From Euryarchaeota archaeon UBA346 (GTDB taxonomy: Archaea > Thermoplasmatota > E2 > DHVEG-1): 5,777 nucleotides of DNA. Positions 1 through 5,777 of the stretch are shown piece after piece. A program made the translations under genes and the position numbers. The notes below the pieces were generated by a model, which saw nothing but the letters and a program-made list of their open reading frames with translations, had not been told where the DNA came from and did no database searches. Location: contig DAJP01000051.1 in the NCBI GenBank assembly GCA_002496355.1, positions 2,506 through 8,282 of the forward strand, written 5' to 3'. Numbering within the stretch: position 1 is the first letter of the stretch; each line of letters opens with the position of its first letter.

Positions 1-21
1 AATAAACCAATGTGTACAAGC

Positions 22-38
22 AAAAAAAAAAAAAAAAA
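22..38 (-). terminator. oligo-T terminator of the minus-strand gene
   Basis: An uninterrupted run of 17 A on the plus strand reads as T17 on the minus strand, starting 13 bases beyond the TAA stop of the minus-strand gene. No stable hairpin precedes it. Archaeal RNA polymerase is known to terminate at plain T-runs in the non-template strand, so this fits an archaeal intrinsic terminator. The exact run length is uncertain because homopolymers of this size are prone to sequencing error. Confidence 0.7.
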
Positions 39-51
39 GATTTTTGGGGTT

Positions 52-1053
52 TTACTTTTTTGAAAGGACAAACGGTCCAAGCAAGAAAGCAGATTTTGTT
101 ATCGATACTTGAAGCGCGTTCTGTGCCTTCGCGGTAATTGCGATGCTGATTTTACCAAATCCGATGAACGTTCCGACGCTTAACGGAGTTGATGCTCCAG
201 CGGCAAGTGTCGCGGCTGTTCCCGTGGCGGTAGCATTAACACGTTTCAGTAGACCACCGGTGACAGCGATAGACCATTCAACATTGTTCGCAGGGTTGAC
301 ACCAATGTTTGACACATCGGCTTTAATCCCCATTGGTCCTTTTATGTTCCCGATTGATAATTCCGCAAGACCAGTCCCTTCGACAACTGCTCCGATACCC
401 CATCGGCCATCGACCTCAGGAAGAGCAATATGTAACTGTGTCCAGCTGCTGCCTAATTTGCAGAAATCGCTTTTATCTGGGACATGTGGGCCTGATAAAG
501 TGTCAATCCATGCATAATACACACCGGGGCCAGGTTCGGTTTGAGTCCATTCAATTGCGACCCAGAGTTCCTCATGGCCTGTGAGGTCAACTGTGGTGAC
601 TAATGGGACGTTGGTGACTCCCGTGGTGTCGAGATGAGCGGTGGTGTCCTGAACGATGATTGGACCAGGTTTTGTTGAGGTTGTTCCTTTGTCGTAAATA
701 ATAACTTTTATATCGATTTCAGATTGTCCTTGGTCCCCTGCGAAAGCGACATTTACGCTCTTCATGGTCCAATCTGCATATGGTCCCATTTCATCTTGGG
801 TTAACCGAATAGCGGTCTGCCAGATGTAAGGTGGTGTACCTCCAGAGAGACCGATGACTTGATCAAGGTTTTCTTCAGCGTAGTATTTTAATTCGATTTC
901 ATCACGTGCTGGGCTAAAAAGATTCGATGTTTTTTTCATCGACACTAATTTTTCAGGGTTACTTGTTATCGCAGTTGCAGATGTTGCAACAAATAAGGCT
1001 GCGATACATATGACTAAACCAGCCTTTAAAAAATTTTTTGTATTACTCTTCAT
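52..1053 (-). CDS. secreted protein: signal peptide, beta-sandwich-like domain, CARDB/Ig-like C-terminal domain
   Basis: This encodes a 333-residue protein. The N-terminus has basic residues (K2, K6, K10), a hydrophobic core at about 11-22 and a likely signal peptidase site after SATA at about residue 28, so it should be exported. Residues about 72-226 form a beta-rich domain with aromatic strands (LWVAIEW near 163, GVYYAWID near 177, then SSWTQL and GRWGIGAVV), resembling jelly-roll or CBM-like extracellular domains. Residues about 230-333 look like a CARDB/Ig-like sandwich, with NVEWSIAVTGG near 257 and a GFGKISI...FLLGPFVL ending; I recall similar domains from Thermoplasmatota secreted proteins. 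No transmembrane anchor or catalytic motif is visible. A GTG at 1062 opens the frame, but it lies inside the Shine-Dalgarno sequence, so I place the start at the ATG at 1053. The gene is monocistronic and ends in TAA before a T17 run. Exact function is unknown; binding or a surface role is inferred. Confidence 0.85.
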   Translation of the reverse strand: MKSNTKNFLKAGLVICIAALFVATSATAITSNPEKLVSMKKTSNLFSPARDEIELKYYAEENLDQVIGLSGGTPPYIWQTAIRLTQDEMGPYADWTMKSVNVAFAGDQGQSEIDIKVIIYDKGTTSTKPGPIIVQDTTAHLDTTGVTNVPLVTTVDLTGHEELWVAIEWTQTEPGPGVYYAWIDTLSGPHVPDKSDFCKLGSSWTQLHIALPEVDGRWGIGAVVEGTGLAELSIGNIKGPMGIKADVSNIGVNPANNVEWSIAVTGGLLKRVNATATGTAATLAAGASTPLSVGTFIGFGKISIAITAKAQNALQVSITKSAFLLGPFVLSKK

Positions 1054-1058
1054 ATTAT

Positions 1059-1063
1059 TCACC
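1059..1063 (-). promoter_or_regulatory. Shine-Dalgarno site of the minus-strand gene (decides the start)
   Basis: Read on the minus strand the sequence is AAGGTGAATAATATG. GGTGA matches the anti-Shine-Dalgarno end of archaeal 16S rRNA and sits 5 bases before the ATG at 1053. The upstream in-frame GTG (1062-1060) is part of this motif, so it is an unlikely start. Confidence 0.7.
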
Positions 1064-1084
1064 TTGTTAAAATATATAGGCTTT

Positions 1085-1096
1085 CTTATATATAAG
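1085..1096 (-). promoter_or_regulatory. TATA box of the minus-strand gene
   Basis: CTTATATATAAG is a perfect 12-base palindrome. On the minus strand it is preceded by purine-rich AAAGATAAG, which could act as the TFB recognition element. Its centre lies about 37 bases before the ATG at 1053, placing transcription start near 1065 by the usual 25-base rule. That gives a very short leader with the Shine-Dalgarno site almost at its 5' end. Confidence 0.6.
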
Positions 1097-1247
1097 CTTA
1101 TCTTTCATTAATTTAATCTAAATAACAGATAAAACAAAGTCACCCTCATCAACTCAATAAACACCATAAAAAAATAATATAAAATCATTTCAAATTCAGT
1201 CAAATCATCATATTTTTATCAGAAGAATTATATATGCGTTTATCACA

Positions 1248-1286
1248 ATATCGTACAATATATAAACCGATATCGTTATATATAAA
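1248..1286 (+). repeat. short tandem direct repeat containing both plus-strand TATA elements
   Basis: Two copies of the arrangement ATATCGT, a short spacer, then TATATAAA occur at 1248-1266 and 1270-1286. The spacer is 4 bases in the first copy and 2 in the second. The copies begin 22 bases apart, about two helical turns. A palindrome CGATATCG (1268-1275) spans the junction with the second copy. The arrangement could be a local duplication of a promoter module or a regulator site; low sequence complexity makes chance partly possible. Confidence 0.45.
1259..1266 (+). promoter_or_regulatory. distal candidate TATA box for the plus-strand operon
   Basis: TATATAAA, preceded by ACAA, lies about 80 bases before the GTG start at 1339. 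Transcription would start near 1287 and leave a leader of about 50 bases. It is weaker by position than the proximal element and may be a second or vestigial promoter. Confidence 0.4.
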
Positions 1287-1287
1287 A
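1277..1287 (+). promoter_or_regulatory. proximal TATA box for the plus-strand operon
   Basis: TATATATAAAA is a strong archaeal TATA-type sequence centred near 1282. The expected transcription start lies about 25 bases downstream, near the GGGGATA at 1304-1310, giving a leader of roughly 30 bases that includes the ribosome site at 1329. This is the best candidate promoter for the two plus-strand genes. Confidence 0.6.
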
Positions 1288-1328
1288 GAAACATCTTAAT
1301 AACGGGGATAACCAAAAAAAAACATGAA

Positions 1329-1335
1329 GAGGTGA
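1329..1335 (+). promoter_or_regulatory. Shine-Dalgarno site of the repeat protein gene
   Basis: GAGGTGA is a near-full match to the archaeal anti-Shine-Dalgarno sequence. The next possible starts in frame are GTG at 1339 (3-base gap) and TTG at 1342 (6-base gap). The TGA inside the motif (1333-1335) is an in-frame stop, so translation cannot begin further upstream in this frame. Confidence 0.75.
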
Positions 1336-1338
1336 ATT

Positions 1339-4017
1339 GTGTTGAGAAAAAAAATTGTATTATTAATGATTCTTTGTCTAGTTTGTTCGCCCTTAGTATC
1401 TCTAGGGACTTTTGGATATAACACCGGAATACAAAAAGCTTCAGATACCGTTTTGGAGACGCATCAACAAAGTATAACCAACCAAATCATGAATAACGAT
1501 CCTTCGATTTCGATTATAACCCCTGCAGCAGGGTATCTTTATCTTTTTAAACTCCAACCAATCAAAATGACGTTTGCGAGTATGTTCGGCCTGGGATATG
1601 CTGTGGTGGTCGGTCGAAGCATCAACCTCGAAACGGTTTATAACGACGTCCATCACGTCAAATTTGTTGCACACCATATGCTGACGGGCTGGGAGACGAT
1701 TCGATGGGATTATCGAACCACGGACGGGTTGGGCGGAGATATGAGTCTCGCATCAGGATTATACACCATCACCGTCATCGCCTATAACGAGACAGACTTT
1801 GAGCTCGCATCAGACTCCATAAAAATACTATATCTCAAGGTCGGCAGAGAGGATTTCGGTGTGTTCGTAAACACCAAATATGATGGAGGTGAGGTCATCA
1901 CAACACCGTTACAGCTGGGTATGACGGATTTTGCCTCGATGTTAAATACTGGTGAATCCAAACAATTCAGCATCTCCATGCAAAACAAGGATGACACAAA
2001 CATCGATCTGCGGTTCATCCGCACAAAAATCATGAACAACACCGAGAAAGTCGTGGAGACAAAATGCAATATCATCACCACCTGTGACACATCTAAGCAG
2101 TACGAAGTCTCCGTTGAAGTACGATTTCCCTTCGTCATGCTTGACGGAGGTCAACCATTAGAAAACAATAATCCTTATTTCGCGACAAAGATAGGATATC
2201 AATCACAAACAGGACAAGGTGGAACCAACCATATCAATACCACCGTCTATATCGGCAGAGAGAGCATCAGTGATCCCAGAGTCTTCCGTCTCTCCATAAA
2301 ACCAGAGAACATCGAAACCGGATCGAAACTAACCTTTTTCACAAGTTATCTTACTGTTGATGAAACAGGCAATGAAATCTTTCAGCGTACCTATTCCATT
2401 GCATTTGAACCAGCCACCGAACTGACCATCACTTCGATACCCCGGGAAGCAAAAATCAGCTATGAATTTGGGAGAAGCGCGGGTGTCCAAACAAAGATAT
2501 CGTTACGTGCAGAAGGGGGAATTCTTGATGACATCATCCAAAGCATCCTGCTCGATCCATTACCCAGCTATATGACCTTTGACCTAACGATTATTGGATC
2601 ACGAGAGTTCCTCTATGAAAGCGACCAGTCATACAACATCTCCTATTCCATTGATTCCATACAAAATGGGAACCTCGTCACATTCAGCGTCATTGGTTTA
2701 CCACAACGGATCTCCGCCACATGGGGCCTTCAGCTTGGGACTCTCGGGGACCTTGCAGTATCTAGCTTTGCAGACCTGGATATGTCACAGGACGTCAAAC
2801 GTCTCTCGCTTTCGTTCTTTGGAAACGACCAACCCTTTATCTCATTAGAGAATTTCCCAAAAAAACTCAGATTTGAGAGTGGAATAGACCTTCGGGATGG
2901 AACCGGGAACATCACTCTTATACGAGGACTTGATGAAACCAGAACATTGAATGTTTCCTTACAGCATAAAGACATGACTGTTACAAAATCGTTCGAATTG
3001 AAGAATAATTTTGTGCAGATGAAATGGAAAATCGACCTTCTCAACAGCACCGGATTTTTCAACATCACCAGAGACTCAGAGAGCATCATGACAATCTCAA
3101 CCATCATCGAATACAACAACTGGACGTTTACGAAAGCTCTCGAACTTCGGAACAGTCATCTCCAACTCTCGTGGGATGTTGACAGAGAACAAAGAACAGG
3201 GCAGGTGATCCTCGAACGAGATGCTGGAACGGGAAACCCGACGCTTTCATTCTCCCTTGCCCATGAGGGATGGATCCTGGATGATACCTTGGAATTCCGA
3301 AACAATTATCTTGAGTTGTACTGGCAACTACCGACACAAACCAACACCCATGTCGAACTAGGTCTTATCACCGCTGGAGGACAATTGTTCCATAACACGA
3401 TCTCCGTCGTCGATGACGGAACAGAACTGTTCCACATCGGTTTTGGTATCCAAACAGATGACCATTATATCATGTCATGGGATTATCTCAATGGGCAAAT
3501 TTCGAATTTCCAATGGTCTGGAAGGCTGCTCAGGCTCACCGATGTTGACATCGGGGTGAACCTTGCTGGTGAGATGTTTACCATCAGCGCTGATATCGAT
3601 GTTGGGGAATCAGGGTCCATTGAGCTGCAGTTCAACAAAGCTGTTTCTGTCAATTTTGTGAACACAGCAAGCGACTCATTTAAAATCAATGGGAACGTCT
3701 GCATAAACGCCTCACGTCGACTGCAGCTTTCCTGGGCATTAGGCGACACGGGATACTTCACAGTGTACACCTTTGGACAACCTTTAGGGGATCAGTTCAG
3801 CCTTGAGGTCGGATACGACCCGCAACACACCGGGAATTATCAGTATGGTTTCCGATTATTAGGCGAACATTTCATCGAGATCACCAGAACCATCCAATGG
3901 TATTCAGTGAACGGATCTCTTGCGCGAATATGGATTCTTGGCGATGAACCAATCCCGGGGGATTGGACCTTGGAAGTCCTCTGGAACAGTCAATGGTACA
4001 CCGTCCCATGGGGTTAG
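1339..4017 (+). CDS. large secreted protein: Ig-like module plus C-terminal tandem ~50-residue beta repeats
   Basis: This 892-residue protein starts with a clear signal peptide (MLRKK, then a hydrophobic stretch to about residue 22). Residues about 56-166 form an Ig-like module with the ITPAAGYLYLF motif at 60-70 and strands ending GLYTITVIAYN (140-150); I recall similar YLYLF-type modules from archaeal surface proteins. Residues about 172-312 form a beta-rich domain of unknown family with a close cysteine pair, C243 and C249. From about 371, possibly 315, to the end the chain is built from repeats of about 37-53 residues, most with a strand of the type hydrophobic-x-hydrophobic-x-W. Many N-x-S/T sequons suit N-glycosylation. 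No C-terminal membrane anchor, lipobox or catalytic motif is visible. The start is GTG at 1339 or TTG at 1342; the Shine-Dalgarno spacing slightly favours the latter. The stop is TAG, nine bases before the next gene, which shares its frame. The role is unknown; a surface structural or adhesive protein is inferred. Confidence 0.88.
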   Translation: MLRKKIVLLMILCLVCSPLVSLGTFGYNTGIQKASDTVLETHQQSITNQIMNNDPSISIITPAAGYLYLFKLQPIKMTFASMFGLGYAVVVGRSINLETVYNDVHHVKFVAHHMLTGWETIRWDYRTTDGLGGDMSLASGLYTITVIAYNETDFELASDSIKILYLKVGREDFGVFVNTKYDGGEVITTPLQLGMTDFASMLNTGESKQFSISMQNKDDTNIDLRFIRTKIMNNTEKVVETKCNIITTCDTSKQYEVSVEVRFPFVMLDGGQPLENNNPYFATKIGYQSQTGQGGTNHINTTVYIGRESISDPRVFRLSIKPENIETGSKLTFFTSYLTVDETGNEIFQRTYSIAFEPATELTITSIPREAKISYEFGRSAGVQTKISLRAEGGILDDIIQSILLDPLPSYMTFDLTIIGSREFLYESDQSYNISYSIDSIQNGNLVTFSVIGLPQRISATWGLQLGTLGDLAVSSFADLDMSQDVKRLSLSFFGNDQPFISLENFPKKLRFESGIDLRDGTGNITLIRGLDETRTLNVSLQHKDMTVTKSFELKNNFVQMKWKIDLLNSTGFFNITRDSESIMTISTIIEYNNWTFTKALELRNSHLQLSWDVDREQRTGQVILERDAGTGNPTLSFSLAHEGWILDDTLEFRNNYLELYWQLPTQTNTHVELGLITAGGQLFHNTISVVDDGTELFHIGFGIQTDDHYIMSWDYLNGQISNFQWSGRLLRLTDVDIGVNLAGEMFTISADIDVGESGSIELQFNKAVSVNFVNTASDSFKINGNVCINASRRLQLSWALGDTGYFTVYTFGQPLGDQFSLEVGYDPQHTGNYQYGFRLLGEHFIEITRTIQWYSVNGSLARIWILGDEPIPGDWTLEVLWNSQWYTVPWG
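2449..4014 (+). repeat. protein-level tandem repeat array (about 10 units of ~50 residues)
   Basis: The units, by residue of the 892-residue protein, start at about 371, 412, 458, 510, 559, 608, 658, 711, 748, 795 and 846. The clearest are 510-558, 559-607 and 608-657, which are 49-50 residues each. Each starts with an alternating strand (LRFESGIDL, VQMKWKIDL, LQLSWDVDR), then a TG turn, a strand ending near R20 (ITLIRG, FNITRD, VILERD), another strand, and a closing L-x-N motif (FELKNN, LELRNS, LEFRNN). Earlier units start after a proline turn (SIPREAKI, PLPSYMTF, GLPQRISA, NFPKKLRF). The later units are more diverged. The repeat is not evident at nucleotide level, so it is old. An extended beta-sheet or solenoid is inferred. 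Confidence 0.7.
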
Positions 4018-4019
4018 GT
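4016..4019 (+). promoter_or_regulatory. Shine-Dalgarno site of the DUF2341/propeller gene, overlapping the upstream stop
   Basis: AGGT lies 7 bases before the ATG at 4027 and overlaps the last two bases of the upstream TAG stop. It is weaker than the GAGGTGA used by the first gene of the operon, so translation of the second gene is probably coupled to termination of the first. Confidence 0.5.
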
Positions 4020-4026
4020 AATAGAC

Positions 4027-5777
4027 ATGGGGGAGAAAAAAACCAAGATAGGCCTCTGTATCCTTACGATACAACTCCTATTACTTGCTACACTTGGGCA
4101 AGGGATGCAACAGACCAAGGAAGCCCATGATGCCACATCACCGTATTTAGGAGATTTTCGAAGTGGTTCCATTGAGGTCTGGCAGGACGAATTTTTGAAC
4201 ATAAGCAAAATTGACCAGACGCTCTCCAACAATATCACAGTTGACACCACCCTAGGAACCGTCAGTATAGAAAACACGTACCCTGCTTGGTTAGACCCAA
4301 CATACAACCGAATGAAACCAATCATTGTTTTCAACAACGGGCAAGAAACCTTTTCTGAGTATGATGTCACTCTCACCATACCATATGATGCGGATATGCA
4401 GGTTGATTTCGATGATCTTCGTTTCACGGATACCACTGGGGTTCAGCTGTTGTATTTCAAATTCAACCGCGTGAATGGAGTGAGTTGTGACGTCCTCGTA
4501 AAGATACCAACACTCCCCCCTGGACAGATAACGATGTACATGTTCTATGGGAACCCAACGGCGAACGATCAAAGCAGTTTTTCATCAGTTTTTTCATGGC
4601 AGGATAGATCACACCCGGACACCATGGTGTCATTCAAATCAGCAACAGAAGGTGCCTGGGACCCAGATGTCATCTTCGGTACGAACAGATTTCTTGTAAC
4701 ATGGGAAGAACGACTCGGACCTGAGGACATCGATCTTCCCCTACCGAATTATGAACGGACAATCCCCTGCGTGATCCACGGGAGAACCTATGATAAGGAT
4801 GGAGCAAATCCCATCCCCACCAACAACACAGACATCGATGTATCAATTCCAGGGGATCCTTCGTATCATGCGGAGAACCCTTCCAACGCCTTTGGCGCTG
4901 GGAAATATTTTATCGTCTGGGAAGAAAACCCAGCAGACCTTCCACTGCAACGCTACGAATCAGACATCAAAGGAGCAATATTGGATGCGAATGGCACAGT
5001 CCAGATGCGTTTTTCCATCTGCACCGCTAGCTTGGGTCAAAACGATCCACAGGTCGCTTACGACAGTCAAAGCAACCGGTTCTTGGTTGTCTGGGCGGAT
5101 GCGCGCAACGGGTATGATGACTATGATATCCGAGGAAGACTGTATAATCACCTCGGTTATCCGGTCGGAACTGATTTTCCAATCGCTTATGAAACCAACT
5201 ATCAGGGAGACCCCTGGGTTTGTTCTGATAATGAAGGACATTTCTTTATTGTCTTCGAAGATGGCGTTGACTCAGCGCTCGGTCCCTTCAATCTTTATGC
5301 CTATCGATATGACTCAAATGGCAACCGTATCGGTTCTCGGATCACGGTCGCGACAGGCACCAGTACCACGGATAACATCTTCCCAGCGGTATCATATAAT
5401 CCTATGTCAGAGCGGTACTGTGTCACCTGGAACGATGGAGATGTGAGTGTAGACCCGACAAGCAGGGAAAGCTACAATGGAAACATCTGGGGGAAGATCT
5501 ACGATAAAACAGGTGTGGTCCTGAAAAACAATTTCATCATAGAGCAAGGAACAAGTTTCATCCGAAGCGCCTCAGTCCCTTACTTTGACACGATGTTTTT
5601 CGTCACCTACGACGGGACGATCGTAGGGAACCAGGATATCTACGGACGGTTGATTGCTGCGAATGGGACTGTTATGACAAATCGACAGGAGCTTTCCGAT
5701 GGTTCTTCACAGAACGTTGATTGGAACGATCTTGCTGTCGGAGCTGGGCGGGTGTTTACTACCTGGGAAGACGAACG
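4027..5777 (+). CDS. secreted DUF2341 and beta-propeller protein (3' end outside window)
   Basis: An open frame without stops runs from the ATG at 4027 to the window edge, giving 583 complete codons. The N-terminus (MGEKKTK followed by a leucine-rich core to about residue 24) is a signal peptide. Residues about 49-85 (VWQDEFLNIS...GTVSI) resemble the linker that often precedes DUF2341. Residues about 96-192 match DUF2341, with LRFTD at 131-135, VKIPTLPPG at 158-166 and MYMFYGNP at 170-177. From about 212 on, repeated blades of 51-72 residues carry a core strand such as FLVTWEE, FIVWEEN or FLVVWAD and then a D-I-x-G-R-x-Y type motif, marking a beta-propeller. DUF2341 is common in large extracellular archaeal and bacterial proteins and may bind ligands; its exact role is not established. 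No enzyme motif is seen. The gene lies nine bases after the repeat protein gene and is in the same operon. What follows the propeller, including any anchor, is unseen. Confidence 0.87.
   Translation, partial: MGEKKTKIGLCILTIQLLLLATLGQGMQQTKEAHDATSPYLGDFRSGSIEVWQDEFLNISKIDQTLSNNITVDTTLGTVSIENTYPAWLDPTYNRMKPIIVFNNGQETFSEYDVTLTIPYDADMQVDFDDLRFTDTTGVQLLYFKFNRVNGVSCDVLVKIPTLPPGQITMYMFYGNPTANDQSSFSSVFSWQDRSHPDTMVSFKSATEGAWDPDVIFGTNRFLVTWEERLGPEDIDLPLPNYERTIPCVIHGRTYDKDGANPIPTNNTDIDVSIPGDPSYHAENPSNAFGAGKYFIVWEENPADLPLQRYESDIKGAILDANGTVQMRFSICTASLGQNDPQVAYDSQSNRFLVVWADARNGYDDYDIRGRLYNHLGYPVGTDFPIAYETNYQGDPWVCSDNEGHFFIVFEDGVDSALGPFNLYAYRYDSNGNRIGSRITVATGTSTTDNIFPAVSYNPMSERYCVTWNDGDVSVDPTSRESYNGNIWGKIYDKTGVVLKNNFIIEQGTSFIRSASVPYFDTMFFVTYDGTIVGNQDIYGRLIAANGTVMTNRQELSDGSSQNVDWNDLAVGAGRVFTTWEDE
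4660..5777 (+). repeat. beta-propeller blades, six complete and a seventh truncated by the window
   Basis: Blade starts, by residue of the third protein, are about 212, 284, 339, 393, 449, 512 and 563. Each has a core strand ending in an acidic turn: FLVTWEE 222, FIVWEEN 295, FLVVWAD 352, FFIVFED 406, YCVTWND 464, FFVTYDG 524, VFTTWED 576. These are followed, in the six complete blades, by VIHGRTYD 249, DIKGAIL 313, DIRGRLY 367, NLYAYRYD 422, NIWGKIYD 486 and DIYGRL 537. Blade three (339-392) is the most canonical. A total of seven or eight blades is likely, since the seventh has just begun at the edge. Confidence 0.75.

Noticed and set aside
143..584. Plus-strand open frames opposite the minus-strand secreted protein gene
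   Set aside because: They are antisense to a gene with a signal peptide, ribosome site, TATA box and terminator, and their translations show no recognisable domain.
1129..1152. GAGGGTGA-like ribosome site on the minus strand in the intergenic region
   Set aside because: No start codon follows at a usable distance and the downstream frame hits TAG within a few codons.
1182..1208. Short direct repeat AAATCAT at 1182-1188 and 1202-1208
   Set aside because: Seven bases in a very AT-rich stretch is expected by chance and there is no further extension of the match.
1324..1335. Three-codon leader frame ATG AAG AGG TGA just before the repeat protein gene
   Set aside because: It contains the Shine-Dalgarno sequence itself and has no ribosome site of its own; it is most likely a by-product of the GAGGTGA motif.
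1375..1387. Possible lipoprotein signal at the cysteines (C13, C16) of the repeat protein
   Set aside because: The residues before the cysteines (LCLVC) do not fit a lipobox, which needs a small residue directly before the cysteine, and both lie inside the hydrophobic core of the signal peptide.
2730..3119. A 129-codon minus-strand frame within the repeat protein gene
   Set aside because: It is opposite the repeat array, has no ribosome site or promoter and looks like a shadow of the real gene.
4014..4436. A 140-codon minus-strand frame at the start of the third gene
   Set aside because: It is antisense to the signal peptide and DUF2341 region and would start inside that gene; no promoter signal supports it.
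4790..5446. A 218-codon plus-strand frame inside the propeller gene
   Set aside because: It overlaps the DUF2341/propeller frame, which is open from 4027 to the window end and carries clear periodic motifs; the overlapping translation is low-complexity and lacks any ribosome site evidence.

Overview
The window reads as archaeal DNA, most likely from a euryarchaeal lineage close to Thermoplasmatota. This is inferred from AT-rich TATA-box promoters set about 25 nt ahead of plausible transcription starts, GGTGA-type Shine-Dalgarno sites, a bare oligo-T terminator without a hairpin, and secreted beta-rich proteins whose modules resemble ones I recall from Thermoplasmatota genomes. No rRNA, tRNA, CRISPR array, insertion sequence or phage gene was seen.

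Layout. On the minus strand (52-1053) lies a 333-residue exported protein with a signal peptide, a beta-sandwich-like domain and a C-terminal CARDB/Ig-like domain. It is followed by a T17 tract that probably ends transcription. An AT-rich intergenic region (1054-1338) carries divergent promoters: one palindromic TATA box towards the minus-strand gene and two tandem, partly duplicated TATA elements towards the plus-strand genes. On the plus strand, 1339-4017 encodes an 892-residue exported protein: signal peptide, Ig-like module, middle beta domain, then roughly ten to eleven diverged repeats of about 50 residues. Nine bases after its TAG stop, and in the same frame, a third gene starts at 4027 and runs off the window end. 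It has a signal peptide, a DUF2341 domain and a beta-propeller of six complete blades plus the start of a seventh.

The two plus-strand genes are almost certainly one transcription unit: the spacing is tiny, the ribosome site of the second overlaps the stop of the first, and no terminator lies between them. All three products look extracytoplasmic, with no catalytic motif recognised, so a cell-surface or secreted adhesive, structural or ligand-binding role is the best guess. Nothing here shows that the minus-strand gene works with the other two beyond sharing the intergenic region.
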